Of a stretch of DNA of 14,893 bases, positions 1-7,933 are shown one piece after another; positions within the stretch are counted from its first letter, which is position 1, and each line of letters begins with the position of its first letter. This stretch comes from Coemansia sp. RSA 922. Its lineage: Eukaryota > Kickxellomycota > Kickxellomycetes > Kickxellales > Kickxellaceae. The position numbers and the translations under genes were made by a program. Below the pieces are notes generated by a model, which did no database searches, was not told the DNA's origin, and saw nothing but the letters and a program-made list of their open reading frames with translations. The stretch spans positions 1-14,893 of the forward strand of contig JANBQS010000596.1 of NCBI GenBank assembly GCA_027577415.1, read 5' to 3'.

Positions 1-881
1 ATCAGGCGCAGCGTGCGGCGCTGGTTGTCAATCATCACATTGTGTGGCTTGACGTCGCGATGCATGATACCGCGCGAGTGCGCATAGTCCAATGCCTTCA
101 GCAGCTGGTAAATGTAGTAGCGTACCTGCATGTCGTCCAGCATCGGGTAGAGCAGCTTAAAGTCCGTGTTGTTTACGTACTCTGAGATCAGCGCCGGCGT
201 CTTTGACTGCGGATCTCTGACTACGTCGTACAGCTGGATAATGTTTGGACCACCAGACAGGTTCTGCATGATCTGGATCTCGCGCTTAATCTTCTTCTTC
301 TTCACGGGCTTGAGCACCTTGATGACACAAGATGTGTTGCTCGACACGTCAATGCCCTCAAACACCTCGGAATACTTGCCACGCCCAATCTTGCGGATGA
401 TCTCGTAGTTCTCCTGGCTGCCCCACTCTACTTGCAGATTGTCGTAGTCCCAGTACGAATTGGGCATGTTGGCATTGGCGTCCGCGTAGACGCGCGACCG
501 CGTTACAAACAGGCCAGCATCGTTAGTGGGCAGTTCGCTCGTGTTCCCCTGCATGTTCTTTACAAATATCGTCTCGGTGGCCGACGGGTTGTAGTGCCCA
601 AATGTCTTTCGGTAGTGTGAAACAGAGAGCCGCGCTTCGGTGCCGGCTCGAACCTCCTGCGTCTGCTTATCAACAATGCCGTACGCGGTGGCTCTATTGG
701 GTTTGGGATATGTAGTAGATTCAGTCAAAGGTTTGACACTTTTGGTATAATAGTTAGTACTGGGCTGTATCATCAGATAAGCAATCGAGAGGATAAGAGC
801 CAAGGAGTAGATGTAGGTCTCTAGAGGCTGCAGGGGCCTGTTGAGTATGCCCAGCATGTGCCGAGCCCTGACAAACGTCAT
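1..881 (-). CDS. Casein kinase 2 catalytic (alpha) subunit, N-terminal part, with an unusual in-frame 5' extension; cut by the window start
   Basis: Catalytic subunit of protein kinase CK2, an acidophilic Ser/Thr kinase of nucleus and cytoplasm that pairs with a beta subunit. The conserved part begins near base 492 with the CK2 signature [12 protein letters not shown], then [19 protein letters not shown], the glycine loop [11 protein letters not shown], the ATP lysine in [16 protein letters not shown] (the basic stretch typical of CK2) and the catalytic loop [11 protein letters not shown]. The window ends before the DWG motif, so the 3' part is missing. No intron is needed in this part. An ATG at 554-552 would give a normal CK2 N-terminus, about 21 residues before SRVYAD. 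However, the same frame stays open to an ATG at 881-879, directly after a CT-rich tract such as fungi often have near transcription starts. The extra 109 codons include a likely membrane segment ([16 protein letters not shown]). The family call is near certain; the start is unresolved. Confidence 0.85.
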   Translation of the reverse strand, partial: MTFVRARHMLGILNRPLQPLETYIYSLALILSIAYLMIQPSTNYYTKSVKPLTESTTYPKPNRATAYGIVDKQTQEVRAGTEARLSVSHYRKTFGHYNPSATETIFVKNMQGNTSELPTNDAGLFVTRSRVYADANANMPNSYWDYDNLQVEWGSQENYEIIRKIGRGKYSEVFEGIDVSSNTSCVIKVLKPVKKKKIKREIQIMQNLSGGPNIIQLYDVVRDPQSKTPALISEYVNNTDFKLLYPMLDDMQVRYYIYQLLKALDYAHSRGIMHRDVKPHNVMIDNQRRTLRL

Positions 882-1172
882 GACAAGAGGTGGAAAAAAA
901 AGGCAAGCAAAGGAAGGAAGAAAGAGCGCAATGTCCAAAAATAGCTGAGGCTAGAGAGAGCATGTCCTTGACATGATATTAGCAACGTGACAGCATACAG
1001 CCAAGAGCGCGAGTGCCAAGAATGAAGCCCCCGGCAGTGTGGAGAGTCGCAAAGTCATCCTCGAGCCTGAGATGTATAACTGCCTAAATGGGCGACAAGC
1101 ATGGGAAATGGGGACACAGGGACGGAGGGCAATAGACTCGAGTATGGAAGACTAGGGCTAGGGCACATCTTC

Positions 1173-1205
1173 TACGCGCATGTACGCACGCACGCGCACA
1201 CGCAC
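1173..1205. repeat. 33-nt perfect pyrimidine/purine alternation (candidate Z-DNA element)
   Basis: Every base from 1173 to 1205 alternates pyrimidine and purine, mostly CG and CA steps with a few TA/TG steps. Such runs are the classical sequence requirement for left-handed Z-DNA. It lies in the divergent promoter region, about 290 bp upstream of the 881 ATG of the CK2 frame. A structural or regulatory role is inference. Confidence 0.55.
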
Positions 1206-1663
1206 CTGCCGGTATTTAAGCAAAAAAATTACGCTTCCCTCCCCTCTTCCTGGCTGGTGGGACTGTGTGAGAGAGAGTAGTAATCGGTAGACACATTTCG
1301 CAAACAAATTATATAATGTCCTGGCAATATACACGGGCACAAAAAACGACAGCGAGAGCTTGCTGAGGTGGCGATTCGCTACATTTCTGCTCACTCGCAG
1401 CCGGGCTTGAATCTAGAGTAAATTCGCGACGCTTACCAATGAATTGTTTACGAATCAGAGAGAGCGTAAAAAGAGCAAAAAAAAATTAAAGCAAGAGCCA
1501 ACTGCCACACAGCCGAGACGGAAACGCCATGAGCTACATACAGAGACTTGTGTGTATTCCTTCCCCTGCTTAATTTTTTTTTTTTCGGAGGGGGCGTGCT
1601 TTGCGAGCAAAGCTGGTGGCGCCAGTAGATTACACCTGTCTTTCGGCTCATCGGCTCGAACCG

Positions 1664-1669
1664 CACGTG
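1664..1669. promoter_or_regulatory. CACGTG palindrome (E-box type)
   Basis: CACGTG is the core site of basic helix-loop-helix factors such as fungal Cbf1 and Pho4. This copy is 116 bp upstream of the inferred start of the unknown gene, a plausible promoter position. A six-base match is weak evidence on its own. Confidence 0.25.
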
Positions 1670-1784
1670 TCAGCGTTGGCTTCTGTTTATGCTATTGTGT
1701 GCAAACAGAAAACAGCCTTTTTTAACTCTGTTTTGAATCGAATATCTTTAAATTACACTTTCACTTTCTTTTGAGCATTAACCG

Positions 1785-3321
1785 ATGGCCAGCACAAGTG
1801 CAATTATAGACTGGGCGACAGAGTACTATTGCTCTGTTGATGACCATGAAATGGTCCAAGGTATTTAGTCAACACCTCCATTGGGCTCGCCATGCTGTGC
1901 TATGACAGAACCGTTTGCTAATGGGCGCTCAAATCGGCTTTGTGTCTTGTCTGGCTCATGTAGAGCTACTGCGGCTGCGGGAATGCCAAGCCAGGGACAG
2001 AGATGTGGGGACGGAACCGGCTACAGCAACGAGCCCCGAAAGCTCCGACAGCGCCTTACCGCTGCATGTTATCTTTCACAAGCTGCGGCGAGCAATTGAG
2101 GGGCTAGGGCCGTCGTACCTGGATCTTGATGAGGAAGATGAGCTTCTGGAAGCGAACCAACCGTGGAGATCGCCTCTCAACTTTCAGCGCATGGCTGACC
2201 CGACCACAGCAATGAGCGTTGATGGCTCTGACAATTCGCCTCTCAGTAGAACAGGCAGATCATTGGAGCCACTTTTGCGGCCAGCAAACGACTCATCTAG
2301 TCCTGCTCCTCGGCCTCGGAAACGCAAGAGACAGGCCGAGACGGATACGGAGCTCATAGACTTGCCTGCGGTCATTCATATGTTAATCACGGTCGAGCAA
2401 GCGCGGCGGAACTATGTCGCGGAATTAACGAGTAGGAAGCACGCACGAGGATCAGTGGGTGAGCAGTCAGAGCGCTGGCTCCACCACCACGCCAAGCGGA
2501 GCACTGCCTCCGAAATCAAGTTTGAGAACGTACTTGTGGCGCTCAAGGAACTCGTTATACTGCGTGCGATAATAGATCCTGGTATGACACAGCTTAGCGA
2601 GCTCAAGTGCTGTCTGAGCCGGGCGGGTTCTAAGCGGGGGAAGACGTCAAGCGACATGTCCCTTGACATGGTGCCTGCGTTGGACTATGACGCCACACAG
2701 TGCTTGGCAATTCTAAACTTGATGTTTCCGCTAGAGTCCTTGAACGCAGGCGCAAGTAGCTCGGCCGGACCAAGTAAATGGGGAAGGCGGTACGCGTTCC
2801 CGCTCCAGAACGTGCCAAATCCACGAGCTCAGCTACACCAGCTGCTATGCGAGGTTGAGGTGTGGATAAGCACCGAAGGTCAAAGTGCAAGTGTCGGCGA
2901 TCGCACGCCCAACAACTGTCCGGGATGGCTGCTGTCTGCTCGCGGGTTTGTCTGGGGCCAACTGAAGCGGAGCTGCCTGACTTATCTGCGCGATACTCAG
3001 CACAAAATTAGTACGCAGCACCGGTTGATGAACCCCTGGGCGCCAGTCGCGCCGAGTGCCGATGCGCCCCATGAGGACGATATGATGTCGCATAGCATGG
3101 AGGATTTGGAAGCCACCGAGTGTATCTCGCTGTCAAACGATAGCGCTGTAGCAGACCAGGGCGTCGCTGGCCCGCCTGCAACTCTGGAAAACGACATAAT
3201 CATGGCGGCTGTCAGTGCACAGTGCTCTCCCGACGCTACTACGCTAGAGCGCATCGTCCGCCACTCTCGCTTAGTCGGAAGCAGGTTTTCGCAAAAGTCA
3301 TTCTACCTGGGCCTGTTATAG
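1785..3321 (+). CDS. Unrecognised 477-aa probable nuclear protein, two exons: join(1785..1860, 1964..3321)
   Basis: I do not recognise the family. The large open frame has no good ATG at its 5' end, but an ATG at 1785 opens a 25-codon exon (MASTSAIIDWATEYYCSVDD...). It ends at CAAG|GTATTT, and splicing to CATGTAG|AGCTAC at 1964 restores frame as Q-E-L-L-R-L-R. Visible features: an acidic patch YLDLDEEDELLEA (around residue 75-90), a Ser/Pro-rich linker, a basic probable nuclear localisation signal PRPRKRKRQ (around residue 140-148), and then a helix-prone region with LPAVIHMLITVEQARRNYVAEL and VLVALKELVILRAIID. The C-terminal third is acidic and Ser-rich. There is no membrane segment, signal peptide or zinc-finger pattern. 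It converges with the Ste20 kinase gene, 74 bp from its stop. Being a real gene is well supported by length, splice fit and codon composition; the function is unknown. Confidence 0.7.
1861..1963 (+). other. Intron of the unknown gene (103 nt)
   Basis: Donor GTATTT follows CAAG; acceptor GTAG lies at 1960-1963, with a GCTAAT branch-like site about 43 nt upstream at 1916-1921. It is phase 1. The nearer acceptor GACAG at 1908 would throw the long frame out of register, so the 1963 acceptor is preferred. Confidence 0.6.
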
Positions 3322-3395
3322 CGAGTGTTTTTAAAAAGGAGACATAGTGGTCTAAATGCATATGCGAATGTTTTTAGTTGACTGAAAGAGGTGAA
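3322..3395. other. 74-bp convergent gap (unknown gene / Ste20-like kinase)
   Basis: The two stop codons face each other across 74 bp of AT-rich sequence. The 3' untranslated regions must overlap or be extremely short. Confidence 0.6.
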
Positions 3396-6300
3396 TTAGG
3401 CCTGTGCTTGCTCCAACGCGGCGAGATCGCCATCCATAGCATCAAGCCATTCGACGAGGTTGCCTGCGACAAGTGCAAGCTCCTTCCCCCAGTGCGCAGA
3501 GTCGACCTCGCCGTTTTCGGGGACTATGAGCAAGGGCAGATAGAGCTCCAGTGGCTGCTTGGGTTGTTGCATTGCAGACTCTGGCTCCGCCCCACTGGTA
3601 GTGGTGTCACTTGTGCCGCTCAGTAATATAGAGGACGTTGAGGCAGTGCCCCCGTTGACAGTAGCTGGCACCAATGCCGAGGAAAAATAGTTTGGAGCTA
3701 CAGGTAGAGTAGGGAGTCCAGGAGAAGAGGCCGTAGACGCTGCTGCTGGCTGAAGATGTGTGCCGTTCGCCATACCTCGTCTAGTATCGGCTCTGCTGGA
3801 AATACTGTAGCCACTCAAAGTGGAGCCGACATGGCCTTCATCGAGTGCCTCATCGCAAGAGCTAGCACCACGGCCATCAGACATGTAAGGAGAAGCTGTG
3901 CTGATAGACGGCTTGCTCCTGTGTTGGTGTTGGTGCGTAGCGACAGTCAAAGGCATGCTGGGCTGAGAGTGAAGAGACTTTGTCGGCTTGGGCAGAGCTG
4001 GACTGGCGCGGCTAGGGGCCGACGACTCTTTAATACTCAGCGCTACGGCATCGCGGTGACTGTGTGCGCTATACGACATTGAGCGTCGAGGGATGCGCGG
4101 TGCCATTCCACCAGCAAGCCCCAAGTGTCCGCCAATGACACTGCCACCAAGCGCCGATACGCCTCGGTTGCCGTTCCTGCGCACATGCTCGTCCTCGTCC
4201 TCCTCTCGCAACTCCCAGCTGTTAGGCAACGGCACCGGCACCGGCAAGCCGCGCGCACTTTTCACTTGTGACTGTTCGCGCCGTTGCTCAAGTGGAGATA
4301 TCGGCACGTACATATGCTGCGTAAGCTGCGACTTTGCACCGTCGATATGCGACTTTGGAAGCTCGCGCGTCAAGGCCGTGCGGATCGACGGGAGCGAGCT
4401 GGCAGCATTGAGGATGTGAATGGCTGACAGCTCCTGTGGCGGCTGCGTATGGTGGTGTCCCTGAGGGACTGGGATGGCTATTCCAGCTGGGGTTACCCGC
4501 CTATCGCCTGAATCCATGCCTCTTGCCCCAGGAGTGACAACCGGCACATGAGGCAGCGAAACCCTCGATTGCAGTCGAGGCGGGAACACTGTGGACTGGG
4601 GAGTATCGCCGTGCCAGGCGGCAGCTGAGCTGGACAAGTAAGGCGAGTTTTCGCTTGACTCTGCCAAACAGGGCATGCTGTCGGCAAGCAGGCTTGACTT
4701 TGACTTTTCTCCGTTGAGTCGAAGAAACCGCAGTGTCGCCATGGCATCTCGGAGCTTTGACGGGTAGTTGAGGCTGGTCTGCGATGAACTCGGGCTGGCG
4801 GCGTGTGGGGGCAAATTATGCCGAGTGCGCGATCCAGAAGGCAAGTCAGAATCTGCTGGGCTCGATAGCTGGTGCTGTGAGACGGAGCGGCCTAGGGACT
4901 TTGCAAGCGCCGCACCGCCATTCGCGCTGCTGCCACTGCCAGGACCGGCCCCCGACAACGCGGCAAATGCGGATGGAGGCATGTGTCCATAGACGGAGTC
5001 ATTGGCAGAGCCTATGAACATGGACCACTGGCTATCCACAGCCGAGGGCAATCTGTCGCCACTATTGCCGTTATTTGCCGCAGCAGCAGCATTATCGTCG
5101 CCGGCGCTGGTATCGATCCACAAATGCTTCGAGTTTCTATGTCCGTCACTATACCCCGTGCTGCCGTTAGGGCGAACATGACTGCCAGTATCGGCCAGCG
5201 ATGTGAGCTCGCCCATTTGCGGGCTGGGCGCCGCCGAGTGGCTCCTGCCATCAGCTGCTGGCGTGGTGGAAGTGTGGATACCCCGCAAGTGCCGCTTAAT
5301 GGCGGCTGGAAAGGCGTCAATAGTGACACGGCGAGAGCTTTTGGCATCTGCGCTCGCCTGTTGAGGCGAGAGCACCCGGCGACCAACCGATGCGCTTGGC
5401 TCGCTGAATTGAGCACCAAGGGCAGCCATCTTTTGCTCGTCGCCGACCAAGTGCAGCAACGGGTTGCGATGCTGATCTGAATACTGATTCTCAGCCTCGT
5501 GGACTCTGTGCTTGTGGCTGCTTCGGTGCAGGAACTGGTGGCTGGAGCTGGTTGCCGACTTTTTGATGGGCTTGGTCTCTAGCGACGTAGTCGAGAATTT
5601 ATGCTCAGCGCCACTGCTGCTATTGCTACCTCCGCTCCCACCCAACCATCGCCGCCGAACGCTATCTGACACCAGTCGGAATCTGCTCTGGCTAGCTTTG
5701 ATTCCCTTTTCGGATCCTCCAAGCATGGTTCGAGTAAAGTTCTTATAGCCGCGCTTCTTTTTCGTGTGATCCTCCATACCAATGTACTCCTGGCCATCGT
5801 CCTCAGCCTCAACGGCAGTGATGCGCATGGTTGGCACGCCCGAACTAGAGGCACGAGCGGCACTGAGGTCAAGGCTGCGGCGAGATGTGGTGCGATGAGG
5901 ATGGGTGAGTCCGTCGTGCCCAAGTCCCATGGCGCTGCTGCTTGCGGCAATAGCCGAGGCATTAAGCGTTGTGCGCATGTGCAATGCCCCGAGCGCATCG
6001 TCCGTGTGCACTGAGTCTGGTCGAAAGAGCTCACGCACAAAACGAGGCTCGTACTTTGGTGCTGTAAATCCATTGCCGTCGCCATTATTGTCGCTGTTAT
6101 CTGGTGAGGCATCGTCGGTGGATCGGTCAGCCAGCGAGCCCATGGCATCCCGCCTGTTTCGCTCGCTAACCCGTAACGGCTTCATGTAATCAGACCGCGA
6201 CTGGCGCTTTATGCCGCTTCTAACTTTGGCACTGGCTTGAGACTGCATCGCACTGTTCAGCGACGGCACTACTCTCCCATTGTTGCTGCTGCTGCTGCTG

Positions 6301-7540
6301 TCGCTGCTGCCGTGACTACGTCGGCGGGTGCTACTGCTTCCGCCCCGCCGACTAACCCGCTTCAGGGACTGAACAGACAGTTGCGCATCATTACCAGTCG
6401 ACTGCGTATCCACAGCTGGCGAGACTGCAGCCGATGCGCTATTGGAAAACAGAGACGAATGCGACTCATAGCCGCCCTCGCCGTCGCTGGCAACGGAGAA
6501 GCAGTCAAAGTTCCACGATTCGGCTACACTAGCCTCTGACGTACTCTGTATTGCGTCGTTTCCGTCCAAAAGGCCCTTCTCTTCCGGGCGCGCCGTCTTG
6601 TACCACTCGTTGAAGCGAGTAATCAAGTCCGATACCTTGGCTGCGTGCTTGCCGTGGCCAGCACGGACAAACTTGTTGTACTTCAGCAGATCGTGAGCTG
6701 ACGGGCGCCGAGAAAAGTCAACGTCGAGGCATTTGTCAACAAAATCGCGCATGTCCTTGCCTGCTTGCTCGGGAGTAAGCTGTTTAGGCCCCTTGCGCGG
6801 GATGAGGAACAGAGCTCGCTTGGGGTCCTCTTCCGCGTATGGAGGGACGCCAGTGGCAATCTCGTACGCAGTGATTCCAAGCGACCAAATGTCGGCCTTA
6901 AAGTCGTATACTTGGCCCTTCTGGATGACTTCTGGAGCCATCCAGTAAGGAGTGCCGACAAACGAATAGGACTTTGCCGAGGCCTGCATGACCTGCCGAG
7001 CTACGCCAAAGTCACACAGCTGTACAACGCCCTCGTCTGTCACCAAGATGTTGGCAGCCTTTATATCGCGGTGCATAATCCCCGACGAGTGCAAGTACTC
7101 TAGCGCCAACAACACACCATACATGATGCTCGATGTGTACTTTTCTTCTACTGGCCCAGCCTGCATCAGCTTGTGGATGCTTCCACCCGATGCATACTCC
7201 ATGATGATCCACATGCGTGATGACTCGACGAACGACCCGTAGTACTGCGCGATATGTGGTGAGCGAAGCTGCGAAAGCAAGTTGATTTCCCGCTGCATAT
7301 CGCTAAAGTCGTCTTCGTTGTCTAGGTTTAGGATTTTGATGGCTACAACGCGACCAGTCGTTGTATCCCGCCTAGGTGTCAATTCAAAAGGTGCCAAGCG
7401 TTGGTTAGCGCCATAGCACAACAAAACAAACACACAACTTTTGCATATTGCTTTGCTTACCCACGATAAACCACGCCATAGGCGCCGCGCCCGACCAGCT
7501 CCTCCTTCTCATAGCGTCGTGCTGACAAGGACTGATTCAT
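3396..7540 (-). CDS. Ste20/GCK-family protein kinase, Kic1/Nak1-like, 1351 aa; exons 7461-7540 and 3396-7371
   Basis: Exon 1 encodes MNQSLSARRYEKEELVGRG plus the rest of the glycine loop; exon 2 continues RDTTTGRVVAIKILNLD. The kinase domain spans residues 10-262: glycine loop GRGAYGVV (17-24), ATP lysine K39, helix-C E55, HRDIKAAN (127-134), DFG (147-149) and VGTPYWMAPE (165-174). The last, with MHRDIKAAN, is the Ste20/germinal-centre-kinase signature. The LFLIPRKGPK segment (214-223) is typical of the fungal Kic1/Nak1 and MST group, which act upstream of NDR kinases in polarity and cell-separation (RAM/MOR) signalling. The remaining roughly 1090 residues are Ser-, Gly- and Asn-rich and look disordered. 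An ordered-looking end follows (LELYLPLLIVPENG...LVEWLDAMDGDLAALEQ), a likely docking or dimerisation segment by inference. All catalytic residues are present. The kinase family is near certain; the exact orthologue is likely but not proven. Confidence 0.9.
6284..6316. repeat. Imperfect CTG/CAG trinucleotide repeat inside the kinase gene
   Basis: A tract of mostly TGC/CTG units on the plus strand, read on the minus strand as AGC serine codons (SSDSSSSS) in the disordered tail of the Ste20-like kinase. Such repeats tend to vary in length between strains. Confidence 0.6.
7372..7460 (-). other. Intron of the Ste20-like kinase (89 nt)
   Basis: On the minus strand the donor is GTAAGC, a GCTAAC branch site lies 38 nt before the end, and the acceptor is ACACCTAG. 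It interrupts a glycine codon just after the glycine loop (VVYRG, phase 2). Splicing gives an unbroken kinase N-lobe, which confirms it. Confidence 0.92.
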
Positions 7541-7933
7541 TACACTGTCATTCCAGCTCGGGCCTTGCGAAATAAGAAACTAGCCAGAATTGTGATAGAG
7601 AGAGAAAATGACACAGGAAGGTCGCAGAATGTGAGGTAAAAAAAGAGAGGTAGGTTAAAGTCGTTGGAGTATTAAAAAAAAAAACAGAGTACGAAAGCAA
7701 AGACCAGCTGACAGTTCAGCAACACTTGAGCAAAGCGACGACGACAAAGGGGAAGTGAGGGCTCAAAGGGAGTGAGGGGATTTGGCTGTACTGGCCGCTT
7801 TCCATAACGTGAGCCTGTCGCGCAAAATTATCGGCCTTTGGACACGGATGGGGAGGGAGATTGAAAGTGACCACTGTTTCCAACTCTAGAACCTCCTTCT
7901 CCTACTACACCGCCTGCTACACTCAATCCCGAT
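7541..7933. promoter_or_regulatory. Divergent promoter region between the Ste20-like kinase and CTNNBL1
   Basis: 393 bp without a supportable gene. It is purine-rich on the plus strand around 7590-7770, that is pyrimidine-rich for the minus-strand kinase. It includes an A11 run at 7674-7684, a typical nucleosome-excluding element. Just before the CTNNBL1 start there is a CT/AC-rich leader (about 7880-7930). No clear TATA box was seen for either gene. Confidence 0.45.

Larger units (their letters stand above)
882..1784. promoter_or_regulatory. Divergent intergenic region between CK2 alpha and the unknown gene
   Basis: About 900 bp with no supportable gene. Towards CK2 (minus strand) it holds a pyrimidine-rich tract at about 885-960 just before the 881 ATG, and a TATATAA-like element at about 1308-1316. 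Towards the plus-strand gene it holds a T12 run (1574-1585), a palindromic CACGTG (1664-1669) 116 bp before the start, and a CT-rich stretch (about 1755-1775) just upstream of the ATG at 1785. A strictly alternating pyrimidine/purine run lies at 1173-1205. The short open frames here are low in complexity, and several start at GTG or TTG, so I do not call them genes. Confidence 0.5.

Noticed and set aside
1021..1060. Short minus-strand ORF beginning MTLRLSTLPG with a signal-like stretch, and a possible 48-nt intron joining it to the CK2 extension
   Set aside because: A GTATGC...GCTAAT...CTAG mini-intron would keep frame, but the following residues come from a pyrimidine tract that mimics hydrophobic sequence. 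A start at 881 is simpler.
1444..1725. 93-codon plus-strand frame in the CK2/unknown intergenic region
   Set aside because: Starts at TTG and consists of low-complexity basic and homopolymer-derived residues; looks like promoter sequence.
1861..1908. Shorter intron of the unknown gene ending at GACAG (1908)
   Set aside because: Joins exon 1 to the wrong frame, which stops near 2099.
4983..5480. 165-codon plus-strand frame antisense to the kinase
   Set aside because: Starts at a non-ATG codon, lies wholly antisense to a coding exon and has no domain pattern.
5579..6148. 189-codon open frame on the minus strand
   Set aside because: It is an out-of-frame shadow of the Ste20-like kinase tail, produced by its GC- and serine-rich composition; no recognisable domain.
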